A stretch of DNA of 47,250 bases from Alphaproteobacteria bacterium (GTDB lineage Bacteria > Pseudomonadota > Alphaproteobacteria > Sphingomonadales > Emcibacteraceae), in NCBI GenBank assembly GCA_020446675.1, contig JAGREE010000013.1, positions 1 to 47,250 on the forward strand, read 5' to 3'. The number at the start of each line of letters is the position of its first letter. The stretch's first letter is position 1. Below the pieces are notes generated by a model. It ran no database searches, had not been told where the DNA came from, and worked only from the letters and a program-made list of their open reading frames with translations. Both the position numbers and the translations under genes were made by a program. Shown here in pieces: positions 25,222 to 34,938 of the stretch.

Positions 25222-25363
25222 AACGATCTCCTGTCGTAAATTTTTATGATGGTTCGGACAATCCAACCTCCCATTATGTAAAGATTGTCCTCTGGAATTA
25301 GGCTAATTGCAATATTGCTATCCTGTCAATGTGATAATTTAGCGTTCCGATATATCAAAAATG

Positions 25364-26380
25364 TTATAAACCAGCGTCTTCTGCCAGCAGTTGGTAGCTT
25401 TTTAAGCGGCTTTCAAAATCGTGGGTTACGGTCAGGATGGCAATTTCATCTGTCTGCCAATAGGTGGCAAGCTCATTGATTTTATCCGCGCACTCTGCCG
25501 GCGAGCCAATAACAAAGCTGTTCTTCAACAGGGTATAAAGCCTGAGTTCACGATCAGAAAATTTGCCAATTTCGCTTAACGCTTCATCCGGGGATATCCA
25601 GGCACTGTCCAGGCCGCGGGTCTGTTGCACCGTTTTTTTATAAAGCTGCGGTGCGGCAATATAGTCGGCTTCTTCTTTTGTTTCGGCGCAGTAAGCACCA
25701 ATTGCAATCATTATTTTTGGCTGGTGCTTATGTCCGGCTTTCTCGAATGCCGACAAATAATTTTCGATAATGTCATATTTTTGCCCTGTCGGCGCGATGA
25801 AAAGCGCCAGTGACAGATGATACCCCAAATGCCCGGCCAGAGCGGCACTGCCGCCGCTGCTTCCCAGCATCCAGAGTTCCGGGTTATAATCATCATATGG
25901 CGAGACAATAATATTTTTAAAGGGATGGTCAGCTTCAAGCTCACCATATAATAAATTTCTAAGATCGAACGCCTGCCTTGAATAAAGCTCACCATGTGTG
26001 GCATTGCCGGGATAGGCAAGGGCCATGCTGGCCAGCCCGTCCCCGCCGGGTGCGCGTCCAATGCCAAGATCAATGCGATCCGGAAACACTGTGGAAAGCA
26101 GCCTAAACTGTTCCGCAATCATATAAGGACTATAATGGGAGAGCATAACACCACCGCTGCCAACTCGAATTTTTTCTGTTACCGAAGCGATATGGCTAAT
26201 TAACGGGGCTGGGCTGGGCCCTGAAAAATAATGGGTATTGTGATGTTCGGCCAGCCAGTATCGGTGATAGCCCCATTTTTCACAAAATTTAGCCAGCGTC
26301 GCGGATAATTGCGGCGCTGGCCTTTTATCTTCTGATCCAGATTGGATGGGGGATTGATCAACAACGGATAATTTTATCAT
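25364..26380 (-). CDS. Luciferase-like (LLM class) flavin-dependent monooxygenase
   Basis: The 338-residue protein opens KLSVVDQSPI and contains GYHRYWLAEHHNTHYFSGPSPAPLI, the region of the LLM family around the flavin/aldehyde site. It continues with IRVGSGGVMLSHYSPYMIAEQFR, FPDRIDLGIGRAPGGDG and a mid-protein ELWMLGSSGGSAALAG. It matches the group annotated as MsnO8 or YhbW-like. It would use reduced FMN and oxygen on an unidentified organic substrate. It is cytoplasmic. No flavin reductase is nearby. It is followed after 142 nt by the FAH gene, so cotranscription is uncertain. Confidence 0.88.
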   Translation of the reverse strand: MIKLSVVDQSPIQSGSEDKRPAPQLSATLAKFCEKWGYHRYWLAEHHNTHYFSGPSPAPLISHIASVTEKIRVGSGGVMLSHYSPYMIAEQFRLLSTVFPDRIDLGIGRAPGGDGLASMALAYPGNATHGELYSRQAFDLRNLLYGELEADHPFKNIIVSPYDDYNPELWMLGSSGGSAALAGHLGYHLSLALFIAPTGQKYDIIENYLSAFEKAGHKHQPKIMIAIGAYCAETKEEADYIAAPQLYKKTVQQTRGLDSAWISPDEALSEIGKFSDRELRLYTLLKNSFVIGSPAECADKINELATYWQTDEIAILTVTHDFESRLKSYQLLAEDAGL

Positions 26381-26416
26381 ATTATTATAGTACTATTTCC
26401 GTTGATCCCGTCCGGG

Positions 26417-26662
26417 TTATTTTTTCACCAGCCCGACGATGAATAAAAGTATCACAGCACCAATTGTCGCAGTAATCAGTGAACCGACCAGTGCATTGCC
26501 CATGGAAATGCCGAGCGCGCCAAATACAAAGCCACCAACAATACCGCCAACAATACCGACGATAATATTCCCGAGTAAGCCAAATCCAGCACCTTTCATG
26601 AATTTTCCGGCGAGCCAGCCGGCAATAGCCCCAATGATTATTGAACCAATAATTCCGTCCAT
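26417..26662 (-). CDS. GlsB/YeaQ/YmgE family small membrane protein
   Basis: The 81-residue protein is very rich in Gly, Ile and Val, with three hydrophobic segments. IGSIIIGAIAGWLAGKFMKGAGFGLLGNIIVGIVGG is the signature of the transglycosylase-associated/GlsB family. The role is not firmly known, but it is linked to general stress response. AGAGAGGGA precedes the ATG. It shares a 182-nt divergent region with the sulfatase and lies 36 nt upstream of the LLM monooxygenase on the same strand. Confidence 0.9.
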   Translation of the reverse strand: MDGIIGSIIIGAIAGWLAGKFMKGAGFGLLGNIIVGIVGGIVGGFVFGALGISMGNALVGSLITATIGAVILLFIVGLVKK

Positions 26663-26844
26663 TTTGTTCCCTCTCTATTTTGTTAACTTGCCGGATTATT
26701 TTGCCATAAAGTGAATATTTAGCAATCATTATTATTTTGAAGCATTTTCTTAATCCGGTGTGCTTAGGGAAGGAAAATTTTAGTCTGTTAAAAAATATAA
26801 TCTTAGATATGATCTGAAACAGGGAAATTAAGGGAGCGACAATT

Positions 26845-28239
26845 TTGAGGAAGCATGTTTTTTTAGTTTTTATAATTGCCGGATACTGTTTTTCAGTTAG
26901 TACGGTTCTGGCGGAAAAGCAGTGGAATATTCTGGCGATTGTCCCTGATGACCATGCCAGGAGGGTCATGGGAGCCTATGGGGATAAAAAGGCGGTCACT
27001 CCAAATTTTGACCAGCTTGCGTCAGAAGGCGTGCGCTTCACAAATGCCTATGCTGCTGCTCCCGTATGTTCGCCCAGTCGTGCCGCTTTCTGGAGTGGAA
27101 AATATCCCAGTCAGGTTGGTGTCAGTGATTTTCTGATGTTAAATGAAAAATATGCAGATCGTGGTCTTGATACATCGGCAGTTTTATGGCCCGAAGTTCT
27201 CAAGAAACATGGTTATAAAACCGGTCTGATTGGTAAATGGCATTTGGGGGAAGCCAAAGAAAGGCACCCGTTAAAACGTGGATTTGATTATTTTGTTGGC
27301 TATGAACAGGATTCCAAGGCGTTTGACCCAATCCTTGATGTTAATGGTGAAGTCGGGGAGGTGGAGGGCCATACGTCTGATTTGTTTGTTGGTTATGCCA
27401 AAGATTTTCTGAATAAAAATAAGAATAACAAGTTTGCTCTGACCATTATGTTCCGTGAACCTCAGCGCCCATGGTATGAGGTGCCGGAAGAGGATATTGA
27501 AGCGGTCAGAAATGTTGACCCGGATGTGCCGGACGAGCCGGGAGTTGATCAAAAATGGCTGAAAAAAATGACCCATAATTATTATGGGGCCGTACATGCG
27601 CTTGACCGGGCTGTGGGTGAGGTTCTGGCTGAACTTGATCATTTGGGGCTTTCCGAAAATACAATTGTTATTTATTCCGGTGACCACGGCATGGTGATCG
27701 GACAGCATGGATATTTCGGTCGGGGCGCTGTGGGGGCTATATCTGGTGACCATGTGGTTGGAAGTGAAAATATTGCCAATTTGTTTGAAGAAGCCATTAC
27801 AATACCAATGATTATCCGCTGGCCTGGTGTGGCTCGGACAAATTCGGTCATCGAAATGCCAGTATCAAATACGGATATTTATCCGACAATCCTGGGTATG
27901 CTTGGATATCAAACGCCGAAGGGTTATGACCTGATCGGACATGACCTTTCTCCCGCCTTAAAAGAAAATAAAGAAACCCTGAGGCCCATATTCGCCCAGT
28001 ATAATATGGAAAATTTTGGCATTGCCCACCTGCGTATGGTCAGGTTCGGGGACTGGAAACTGATTAAACGGTTTAAGCAGGGGGCAAATGCAGAACTGCT
28101 GGATGAGCTTTATAATCTAAAATCGGACCCTTATGAAAAAGAAAATCTAATTGCGGCTGCTGAGCATCAGAAAATAAGAAGTGATCTTGAAGCAATGCTG
28201 GAAAAATGGATGATCGAGATTAATGACCCGGATTTATAA
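26845..28239 (+). CDS. Secreted type I sulfatase
   Basis: The 464-residue alkaline phosphatase-superfamily enzyme has a signal peptide (cleavage near VLA-E, residue 23). Metal residues appear in VPDDH (Asp35, Asp36). The formylglycine motif is C75-S-P77-S-R79 in a PVCSPSRAAFWSGKYP context, and GKWHLGE and GDHGMVIGQHG follow. The Cys would be oxidised to formylglycine by a maturation enzyme not present here. It is a family S1 exported arylsulfatase that could release sulfate from algal or host polysaccharides. The only plausible start is TTG at 26845, with GGGAG 8 nt upstream. TATAAT at 26796-26801 may be the -10. The end overlaps the convergent GIY-YIG gene by 20 nt. Confidence 0.9.
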   Translation: MRKHVFLVFIIAGYCFSVSTVLAEKQWNILAIVPDDHARRVMGAYGDKKAVTPNFDQLASEGVRFTNAYAAAPVCSPSRAAFWSGKYPSQVGVSDFLMLNEKYADRGLDTSAVLWPEVLKKHGYKTGLIGKWHLGEAKERHPLKRGFDYFVGYEQDSKAFDPILDVNGEVGEVEGHTSDLFVGYAKDFLNKNKNNKFALTIMFREPQRPWYEVPEEDIEAVRNVDPDVPDEPGVDQKWLKKMTHNYYGAVHALDRAVGEVLAELDHLGLSENTIVIYSGDHGMVIGQHGYFGRGAVGAISGDHVVGSENIANLFEEAITIPMIIRWPGVARTNSVIEMPVSNTDIYPTILGMLGYQTPKGYDLIGHDLSPALKENKETLRPIFAQYNMENFGIAHLRMVRFGDWKLIKRFKQGANAELLDELYNLKSDPYEKENLIAAAEHQKIRSDLEAMLEKWMIEINDPDL

Positions 28240-28471
28240 GCTGCTGTTTTTCTTTCCGGCTTAATTTTTTAATTTGCGCTTCGCGAATTGAAGCTTCACT
28301 TCTGTTTTTAAAAGGCTCAGAATAAACCAGCTGAAGTGGTCCACGCCCGCGGGTATATTTGGCACCAGTTCCCGCTTCATGATCTGACAATCGTTTTTCA
28401 AGATCGTTGGTGATGCCGGTATAAAGGCTTCCGTCATTACATTCTAAGATATAAAGAAACCAATCAGACAT
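28220..28471 (-). CDS. GIY-YIG nuclease-domain protein (UPF0213/YhbQ-like)
   Basis: The 83-residue single-domain protein is the usual size for this family. It starts SDWFLYILECNDGSLYTGITNDLEKRLSDHEAG, with the GIY-YIG pair seen as YIL and TGIT, the catalytic Arg in KRLSDH and a downstream Glu. Function is uncertain; DNA repair or mobile-nuclease-like roles have been suggested for the family. It is tail-to-tail with the sulfatase, overlapping by 20 nt. It is divergent from roxA across 46 nt. Confidence 0.9.
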   Translation of the reverse strand: MSDWFLYILECNDGSLYTGITNDLEKRLSDHEAGTGAKYTRGRGPLQLVYSEPFKNRSEASIREAQIKKLSRKEKQQLINPGH

Positions 28472-28517
28472 TTAAATTTTCTTTCCCAGATGCTATAACG
28501 CATTTTAAAATATTATA

Positions 28518-29387
28518 ATGATCAAGCGACCCTATATGAACATGCAAACCATTCAGATTTCTTCCCTGCCGGGGATAGATGATTTTTACAGTAAATACTG
28601 GAATAAAAAACCCTTTTTCGTCAAAAATGCGTTGTCTCAGGATATATTGGATGACCTGATCACAGCGGACGAACTTGCCGGGTTGTCGCTTGAGGAGGAT
28701 ATCCGATCAAGAATAGTTTATGCGCAGACCTGGAAATGTGAGCACGGTCCGTTTGACGAAGATAAATTTAGTGAACTGGGAGAGGAAGGCTGGAGCCTTC
28801 TGGTGCAGGATGTTGAAAAAAATCATCCGCCTACGAAAAAGATAATTGATGCATTTACCTTTTCGCCCTGCTGGCTGATTGATGATGTGATGGTCAGCTA
28901 TTCGACACCTGGGGGCGGGGTTGGTCCGCATCTGGACAGTTATCATGTGTTTCTGATTCAGGGGACAGGTCGTCGGAGCTGGAAAGTAGGACGGGAAAAA
29001 ATAGTATGTGAAAAATATATCCCGGATCTGGATATAAAAGTGCTGGCCGATGATTTTGATGGTGAGACTGTCGAAGTGGAAGAAGGGGACGTGCTTTATA
29101 TCCCGCCTTATTTTGCCCATTCAGGGAAAACAATTGAAGAAAGCCTGACATTTTCGTTGGGATTTTTGGGGCCGACAATTTCAGAACTGCTCGGAGAATA
29201 TGCACAGTTCATCGAAGAACAGGGGTTGATCAATCAGCGTTATGATGGTGACCAGCTTGATGCAGGGTCAGCCGGAGGGAAAATGTCCGTTCAGGAAGTG
29301 GAAAATTTCAGACAAAGACTGAAGACCGCTTTAAATTCTGACCAGTTTGAAAAATGGCTTATTGACTATTTTAATAAGGATGACTAG
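28518..29387 (+). CDS. roxA: RoxA-type JmjC ribosomal oxygenase (uL16 3-hydroxylase)
   Basis: The 289-residue cupin/JmjC protein has [31 protein letters not shown], almost the wording of YcfD/RoxA. Iron ligands are His138, Asp140 and His201 (YFAHSG). It would hydroxylate an arginine of ribosomal protein uL16 using 2-oxoglutarate, Fe(II) and O2. The start is uncertain: ATG codons at 28518, 28536 and 28542 are all in frame, and none has a clear ribosome-binding site. The 3' end overlaps the cobT stop by 4 nt in tail-to-tail fashion. Confidence 0.9.
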   Translation: MIKRPYMNMQTIQISSLPGIDDFYSKYWNKKPFFVKNALSQDILDDLITADELAGLSLEEDIRSRIVYAQTWKCEHGPFDEDKFSELGEEGWSLLVQDVEKNHPPTKKIIDAFTFSPCWLIDDVMVSYSTPGGGVGPHLDSYHVFLIQGTGRRSWKVGREKIVCEKYIPDLDIKVLADDFDGETVEVEEGDVLYIPPYFAHSGKTIEESLTFSLGFLGPTISELLGEYAQFIEEQGLINQRYDGDQLDAGSAGGKMSVQEVENFRQRLKTALNSDQFEKWLIDYFNKDD

Positions 29388-31228
29388 CTGTCTTCAAAAA
29401 GATTGGCAAGCTGATCGGTAATGGCGCCGCCAAGCTGGTCGGCATCCATAATGGTTATAGCATTTTTATAATAACGCGTGACATCATGGCCAATTCCAAT
29501 CGCCAGCAGCTTAATTGGTGATTTATTCTCAATAACCTCAATAACATGTCTTAAGTGGTCTTCCAGATAATTGGCGCTGTTGGATGACAGCGTGCTATCA
29601 TCAACTGGTGCACCGTCCGATATCACCATAAGAATGCGGCGCTCTTCCGGTCTGGAAATCAGCCGGTTATGGGCCCAAAGCAGGCTTTCGCCATCAATAT
29701 TTTCCTTAAGCAACCCTTCACGGAGCATAAGACCAAGATTGCTTCTACAGCGCCGTAAAGGGCTGTCGGCTGATTTATAAATAATGTGGCGAATGTCATT
29801 GAGCCGTCCCGGGTTTTCCGGTTTGCCGTTTTCGGTCCATTTAATCCGCGATTTGCCACCCTTCCACGCCTTGGTGGTAAAGCCCAGGATTTCAACGCGA
29901 ACGCCACAGCGTTCCAGCGTACGGGCAAGGATGTCCCCGCACATAGCGGCAATTGAAATGGGGCGGCCACGCATTGAGCCTGAATTATCAATCAGCAAAG
30001 TTACAACAGTATCTTTAAAGTCGCTGTCATTTTCCACTTTGAAGGAAAGCGGATGCATCGGGTTTGTCGCGACCCGGGTCAGGCGGGCGGTGTCCAGAAT
30101 ACCTTCTTCCAGGTCAAATTCCCATGACCGTGTTTGCTTCGCCATCAAAAACCGCTGCAATCGGTTGGCAAGCTTTGCCACCATCCCCTGAAGGTGATAG
30201 AGCTGCTGGTCTAGTTTTTTTCTTAGCTGGGCCAGCTCTTCAGGATCGCAAAGTTCCTCCGCTGCAATACATTCGTCAAATTCACGGGTGTAAACCCGGT
30301 ATCCAGGCCCCATTGAATAAAGCCCGAGCGGATCATTGTCATTTCTTGGCGGGGCGGCATTTTCATTTTGCGCCTGCTTGAGCATTTCCATAAGTTCTTC
30401 AGTGGACATTTCGCCGTTCTGATCGCCACTGGCATTATCGTCAACCTGTTCTTCGGATGGCTCGCCCCCTTCTTCACTGCCGTCCTCGGTCTGGTCCATT
30501 TCATTTTCAATATCATCCTCGGACTGGTCAGTCTGCTCAAACTGCTCATCAAGCTGATCACTGCCCTTATCATCCGGCTCTTCGTCTGGGTCAAATTCGC
30601 GGGCAAGGTCCAGATCGGCTATGACTTTACGGCTCAGAATGGAAAATTTATCCTGATCATTTATGCATTTTGCCAGCTCGTCAAGATGGTCACCGGCCTT
30701 TTCCTCAATTTCGAAGCGCAGTTTATTAACGGCTTTTCTTGCTGATAATGGCGGAAGCTCATTTGTAAGCCGCTCCCGCACCAGAAGCTTTAGAATATCG
30801 CCCAGTGGCGCTTTTTTATCGGTATTTGCCAGATCATCAAAATTCTTGTCTTTATAATATTTTTCAATATGGGCTTTAAGGTTTTTAGCCACCCCCTTCA
30901 TCTGATTGCTGCCTATGGCCTCAACCCGGGCATCTTCGATCGCGTTAAAAACCTGCTGGGCCAGATCACCTTTGGGCATATATTTGTGATGAAGGTCGGT
31001 CTTATGATATTTTCTGTGAAGCGAAAAACTGTCCCCTCTACCACGCAGTTCGGCAATTTCCTCAACAGACATGTCGGAATAAACCATCGGCAGTCGTAAC
31101 TGTCCTGCCGCTGGCGCAGGGGCGGTGCCGAAGCTGACTTCTATTTCAGCATCATTGGCAAGGGCGCGCACCGTTGATGATACGGCCCTTTTAAAATCTT
31201 CTAAATTGCGTAGGTTGGTTTTTTTCAC
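29384..31228 (-). CDS. cobT: Aerobic cobaltochelatase subunit CobT
   Basis: The 614-residue protein has a CobT N-terminal region ([20 protein letters not shown]), a long acidic linker at about residues 215-280, and a C-terminal von Willebrand A domain. That domain carries the MIDAS motif DNSGSMRG and a [13 protein letters not shown] segment. CobT and CobS form the AAA+ motor complex that works with CobN to insert cobalt into hydrogenobyrinic acid a,c-diamide in aerobic B12 synthesis. It starts 21 nt after cobS. CobN is not in the window. Acting as a VWA partner of CobS in another chelatase is possible but less likely. Confidence 0.94.
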   Translation of the reverse strand: MKKTNLRNLEDFKRAVSSTVRALANDAEIEVSFGTAPAPAAGQLRLPMVYSDMSVEEIAELRGRGDSFSLHRKYHKTDLHHKYMPKGDLAQQVFNAIEDARVEAIGSNQMKGVAKNLKAHIEKYYKDKNFDDLANTDKKAPLGDILKLLVRERLTNELPPLSARKAVNKLRFEIEEKAGDHLDELAKCINDQDKFSILSRKVIADLDLAREFDPDEEPDDKGSDQLDEQFEQTDQSEDDIENEMDQTEDGSEEGGEPSEEQVDDNASGDQNGEMSTEELMEMLKQAQNENAAPPRNDNDPLGLYSMGPGYRVYTREFDECIAAEELCDPEELAQLRKKLDQQLYHLQGMVAKLANRLQRFLMAKQTRSWEFDLEEGILDTARLTRVATNPMHPLSFKVENDSDFKDTVVTLLIDNSGSMRGRPISIAAMCGDILARTLERCGVRVEILGFTTKAWKGGKSRIKWTENGKPENPGRLNDIRHIIYKSADSPLRRCRSNLGLMLREGLLKENIDGESLLWAHNRLISRPEERRILMVISDGAPVDDSTLSSNSANYLEDHLRHVIEVIENKSPIKLLAIGIGHDVTRYYKNAITIMDADQLGGAITDQLANLFEDS

Positions 31229-31249
31229 CTGTCTGAAACCCGGATAAAG

Positions 31250-32239
31250 TTAAATTTCCGCTTTTTGGATGACCGGCGCGTCTTTTAGTTCTTCACCGAA
31301 GCAGCGCTGATAATATTCGGCAATGACCGGACGTTCCAGCTCATCGCATTTATTGAGGAACGAAAGACGGAAGGAAAAAGCAAGATCCTTGAAGATTTCA
31401 AAATTTTCCGCCCAGGTCAAAACCGTTCTTGGCGACATCACCGTTGAAATGTCCCCATTCATAAACCCTTTACGACTCAGGTCCGCAACCTGGACCATTT
31501 GTTTGATGATTTTCAGGTCTTCGTCGTTCTGCATCATCGGCATTTTTGCGGCAACAATGTTTTCTTCGTGCTCATGTGGAAGGTAATTAAGCGTTGTCAC
31601 AATGCTCCAGCGGTCCATTTGACCCTGGTTGATCTGCTGTGTCCCGTGATATAGCCCGGATGTATCGCCAAGGCCAATAGTGTTTGTTGTTGAAAACAGT
31701 CTGAATGACGGATGAGGGTGGATAACCCTGTTCTGATCAAGCAGTGTCAGTTTACCCGCAACCTCTAGCACACGCTGGATCACAAACATAACGTCCGGGC
31801 GACCGGCATCATATTCATCAAACACGAGTGCTGTTGGATTTTGCAAGGCCCATGGCAAAATACCTTCTTTAAATTCGGTGATCTGAACCCCGTCTTTAAG
31901 GGTGATAGCATCCTTGCCAATCAGATCAATACGGCTGATATGACTGTCAAGATTTATCCTAAGACATGGCCAGTTCAGTCGGGCAGCGACCTGTTCGATG
32001 TGGGTTGATTTTCCTGTTCCGTGATAGCCCTGCACCATTACCCGGCGATTAAAGGCAAAACCGGCAAGAATGGCCAGTGTTGTATCATGATCAAAAATAT
32101 AATTTTCATCAATTTCGGGTACATGTTCATCTGGTTCTGAAAATCCATGAATTTCCATGTCGGACTCAATGCCAAAAACCTGATTTACATTTAAAAGCAT
32201 ATCCGGGATTCCGGAGTCTTTGCTTGTCTGTGTTGTCAT
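31250..32239 (-). CDS. cobS: Aerobic cobaltochelatase subunit CobS
   Basis: The 329-residue MoxR/Mg-chelatase-type AAA+ ATPase has Walker A in [17 protein letters not shown] and Walker B in [28 protein letters not shown] serves as the sensor strand, and [16 protein letters not shown] lies near the C-terminus. It hydrolyses ATP to drive cobalt insertion with CobT and CobN. It lies between the J-domain gene (24 nt upstream) and cobT, the standard alphaproteobacterial arrangement. Confidence 0.95.
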   Translation of the reverse strand: MTTQTSKDSGIPDMLLNVNQVFGIESDMEIHGFSEPDEHVPEIDENYIFDHDTTLAILAGFAFNRRVMVQGYHGTGKSTHIEQVAARLNWPCLRINLDSHISRIDLIGKDAITLKDGVQITEFKEGILPWALQNPTALVFDEYDAGRPDVMFVIQRVLEVAGKLTLLDQNRVIHPHPSFRLFSTTNTIGLGDTSGLYHGTQQINQGQMDRWSIVTTLNYLPHEHEENIVAAKMPMMQNDEDLKIIKQMVQVADLSRKGFMNGDISTVMSPRTVLTWAENFEIFKDLAFSFRLSFLNKCDELERPVIAEYYQRCFGEELKDAPVIQKAEI

Positions 32240-32263
32240 TTTTAAGTCTGCCTGCTTATTATT

Positions 32264-32755
32264 TTAATTAAAGTCTTTATCTTTCAAGGCGTTATAGGCC
32301 CCATTAATTTTATTGAATATATATATTCCATTTTCCAGATCGGGATTCTGATCGGGATGACAATGTTTGACAAGTTTTTTATACGCTTTTTTTATTTCAT
32401 CGGTGGTTGCCCCGGTATCTAGGCCTAGTGTTTTCAGGTGTCCGATGTCTTCTTTGGTGTAGCTGATCACTTTGTCTTTTGCCAAATGGCGAATACGGAT
32501 ATCTTTATCAATGCCCTTTGCCGCTTGCTCAAAACCATTATTGTTTGAATTTGTATTTGCTTTGTTTTTGGTCCAGCTTGTACCAGCGGCACCGATAAAT
32601 GGCCCCTGATTAACAACACTAAGGTCAAAAGTACGGGCATGGATCTGGCAAAACCAGTGTATATCATTAGGGTCAGAGGACGTCTGGATGCGGTACCGTC
32701 CATCTTTTTCACAATTTTGCCATTCACACTGTCTATGTGCCATGTTGTTATTCAT
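32264..32755 (-). CDS. J-domain protein with N-terminal Cys cluster
   Basis: The 163-residue protein has a C-terminal J domain (about 104-160) with HPD at 133-135, preceded by KKAYKKLVK. It has an N-terminal metal-finger-like set: Cys10, Cys15, Cys36 and His39. This small DnaJ-like protein is commonly found beside cobS in alphaproteobacteria, where it may help assemble the chelatase. It would stimulate DnaK, but its client is unknown. No Shine-Dalgarno precedes ATG 32755 or the in-frame ATG 32743. Two tandem extended -10 elements lie upstream (32795-32820). Confidence 0.9.
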   Translation of the reverse strand: MNNNMAHRQCEWQNCEKDGRYRIQTSSDPNDIHWFCQIHARTFDLSVVNQGPFIGAAGTSWTKNKANTNSNNNGFEQAAKGIDKDIRIRHLAKDKVISYTKEDIGHLKTLGLDTGATTDEIKKAYKKLVKHCHPDQNPDLENGIYIFNKINGAYNALKDKDFN

Positions 32756-32791
32756 GAATTAAACATTCGCTTGTTGTTCTGATTGCACAAT

Positions 32792-32825
32792 CCTATTATA
32801 ACATCGTTCCTATTATAACATCGTC
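32792..32825 (-). promoter_or_regulatory. Tandem 17-bp repeat carrying two extended -10 elements
   Basis: CCTATTATAACATCGTT (32792-32808) is repeated immediately as the same sequence with one change (32809-32825). On the minus strand each copy reads TGTTATAAT, a perfect extended -10 pointing toward the J-domain/cobS/cobT genes. On the plus strand the same DNA contains TATTAT, so it may also serve bolA. Confidence 0.6.
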
Positions 32826-32857
32826 AATTCAAAATAATACTGAATAGGAAGACATTC

Positions 32858-33124
32858 ATGACTGTAAAAGAAAATATTGAATTAAAAGTGAATAAATCAA
32901 TAAATCCGGAATTTTTGGAAGTTATTGATGAATCGCACAAACATGCCGGTCATGCAGGAGCCCGTCCTGAAGGGGAAACCCACTTCCATATCAATATGAC
33001 CGCAAGTGTATTAAACGGCAAAAGCCGAGTTGAACGTCAGCGCCTAATTTACAACATTTTAAAAGAAGAGATGGCCGGGCCTATTCATGCCCTTTCCTTA
33101 AATTTAAAAGGAACGGATGATTAA
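32858..33124 (+). CDS. bolA: BolA family protein
   Basis: The 88-residue protein has the class II KH-like BolA fold. It shows LEVIDESHKHAGHAGARPEGETHFHINM, then RVERQRLIYNILKEEMAGPIHALSL. The conserved His in HKHAGH and ETHFH are iron-sulfur ligands shared with monothiol glutaredoxins. It functions in iron homeostasis or stress regulation. AGGAAGA lies upstream of the ATG. It is divergent from the J-domain gene and overlaps the convergent AEC transporter by 4 nt. Confidence 0.94.
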   Translation: MTVKENIELKVNKSINPEFLEVIDESHKHAGHAGARPEGETHFHINMTASVLNGKSRVERQRLIYNILKEEMAGPIHALSLNLKGTDD

Positions 33125-33996
33125 AAAAGGTAAAGCAGCATAAGCGGCACGGTGATAAAGCTGGTCAGAGTTGTGGTCATGATCAGGCTGGCCACTTCTT
33201 CCGGGTTACGATTATATTTTGAGGCAAGTAAATAACTGAATACGGCAACCGGCATCGACATTTGCATGATCAGTACATTGCGGGTTACTCCTTCAAAACC
33301 AAAATAATCTGCGGTCACTATGCCAATCGCCATGCCAAAGGCAATTTTTAAAAGGCCGATTGATATAATTTTACCGAGCTTTATCACTTTTAACATGGCA
33401 AGGGATGCGCCAAGTGTCAGCAGCATCAATGGCACAGTGACACCGGCAAGCAGCTCTGTCGTGTTCATAATCCATTTTGGCGGTGTAATCCCGGTCAGAA
33501 TAAAGAAAAGGGCTGCTGCAATTCCCCACAGAAATGAAATCCGGAACAAGGAAGATGCATTCATATTGCCATGGGAAATGAATAGCGAAACCGTAAACTG
33601 AAAAAACGAGCCGACAGCGAAATAGGCAATGGCCAGTGACATGCCCGGCTGGCCGAAGGCAAACAGACAAAGCGGTATCCCCATATTGCCGCAGTTTGAT
33701 GAGGAGAGTGCAATTATATATCCGCGCTTAGGCAGGCCGGTTGCAAAAACAAAGATGGTTGTGACGATCAGCATCACCGTTATGGCAATGGCCGATGCGA
33801 ACATGAATGTCGTCATGGTTGATAGGTCATTACCCATATTAAGGATGCCAACAAAAACCAGGCATGGAGCACCAAAATTCATATTAAGCCGGGTAACAAA
33901 TTCAGTAGGATAATCATAGCCAAGCCTGACCCAGAAAAAACCGGCAAGGGCCAGCAGAAAGACAGGGGAGATAATATTGATAAGTTCTATAAACAT
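33121..33996 (-). CDS. AEC (auxin efflux carrier) family transporter
   Basis: The 291-residue membrane protein has about ten helices in two repeats of five. It starts FIELINIISPVFLLALAGFFWVRLGYDYP and contains SSSNCGNMGIPLCLFAFG, the broken-helix motif of the family. AEC proteins move carboxylates such as malonate, malate or amino-acid-derived acids. The frame continues upstream to 34077, but that would run into the LysR gene. ATG 33996 has GGAA 6 nt upstream and a normal hydrophobic start. The gene follows the LysR regulator by 13 nt, so it is its probable target. Confidence 0.88.
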   Translation of the reverse strand: MFIELINIISPVFLLALAGFFWVRLGYDYPTEFVTRLNMNFGAPCLVFVGILNMGNDLSTMTTFMFASAIAITVMLIVTTIFVFATGLPKRGYIIALSSSNCGNMGIPLCLFAFGQPGMSLAIAYFAVGSFFQFTVSLFISHGNMNASSLFRISFLWGIAAALFFILTGITPPKWIMNTTELLAGVTVPLMLLTLGASLAMLKVIKLGKIISIGLLKIAFGMAIGIVTADYFGFEGVTRNVLIMQMSMPVAVFSYLLASKYNRNPEEVASLIMTTTLTSFITVPLMLLYLF

Positions 33997-34009
33997 AAGT
34001 GTTCCAATA

Positions 34010-34909
34010 TCATAGTTGCTCCCGGTTAAAGGTGATTTCCGGCAATTGGGCTTTTGAAAATGTAATGAACTGATCAATTAGGGCGGATCTTTCCTCGCTT
34101 AACTGATAGGTAGTTTTTACAAGCCCTATTTCGCGCAAAAAATCATAGCCGATCATTTTTATCCGCTTAACCCCATCGGCCTGGTAATGATCAGGCATCG
34201 TGGTAAAACCTACCCCCGCTGCCACCATGGAAAGTGCCCTTTCGTCCTGGGCCGTGTTATAGACAAGTCTGGGACGGACATTATGATCGGTAAAAAAACG
34301 GCTGGTTTCACTTAAAATTTCGCAGCGTGACCTGACAATCGTTGGCTCACCCGCAAATTCCGCCGGATGGATTGGCCCTTTTTGCTGGGCAAGCGGGTGA
34401 TGTTCGGCGAGAGCGATGGAATAGCCTTCCTTATAAAGGGGTATTTTTTCCAGTTTCAGTGTCGGTCTGAGGATTGTCAGGGCAATATCGATTTTTCCTT
34501 CATCAAGGCGGTTTTGTATTTCCTGCTCCGTTCCTTCGAAAAGTTCCGTGACCAGCCCACCGACCTCCCTGTTAAATGCGGTCAGTATATTGGCAATAAT
34601 TGCTGCAGGAATTGTCATCAGGATACCAAGGCGCAAAAGGTGGGATTGACCAGTTGATTTTATATCCGCTTCAGCTAGGTTCAACTGATAAAGAATGGAT
34701 TTGGCATGAGGGACAAATCTGGTGCCGCTTTCGGTCAGGAACACTCTTTTTGAAGTGCGGTCAAAAAGTTTACTGCCCAGATCCGCTTCAAGCTTTTTTA
34801 TCCCTGCTGATAATGTGGGCTGGGTGACGAAAACCCTTTTGGCGGCTTTCGTAAAACTGCCAGTTTCAACCACGGCCAGAAAATAACGAAGCTGATAATT
34901 TTCTATCAT
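34010..34909 (-). CDS. LysR-type transcriptional regulator
   Basis: The 299-residue protein begins NYQLRYFLAVVETGSFTKAAKRVFVTQPTLSAGIKKLEADLGSKLFDR, a complete LysR winged helix (residues 1-60). A periplasmic-binding-like effector domain follows (EGTEQEIQNRLDEGKIDIAL). It probably controls the AEC transporter 13 nt downstream in response to a small acid. It is divergent from a small membrane protein gene across 115 nt. A perfect palindrome, 34939-34953, is a candidate autoregulatory site. Confidence 0.93.
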   Translation of the reverse strand: MIENYQLRYFLAVVETGSFTKAAKRVFVTQPTLSAGIKKLEADLGSKLFDRTSKRVFLTESGTRFVPHAKSILYQLNLAEADIKSTGQSHLLRLGILMTIPAAIIANILTAFNREVGGLVTELFEGTEQEIQNRLDEGKIDIALTILRPTLKLEKIPLYKEGYSIALAEHHPLAQQKGPIHPAEFAGEPTIVRSRCEILSETSRFFTDHNVRPRLVYNTAQDERALSMVAAGVGFTTMPDHYQADGVKRIKMIGYDFLREIGLVKTTYQLSEERSALIDQFITFSKAQLPEITFNREQL

Positions 34910-34938
34910 TGATTTTTTTTTCGATAAATTATTTAATG

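Noticed and set aside
25222..25266. N-terminal extension of the FAH-fold protein
   Set aside because: It precedes the AGGAG ribosome site and would hide the signal peptide inside the protein.
26385..26969. 194-codon minus frame covering the GlsB gene
   Set aside because: It contains frameshifted GlsB sequence and runs into the sulfatase start. The 81-codon GlsB frame has the family signature and a good ribosome site.
33997..34077. N-terminal extension of the AEC transporter
   Set aside because: It would overlap the LysR gene and adds a hydrophilic segment. The ATG at 33996 has a ribosome site and a normal first helix.
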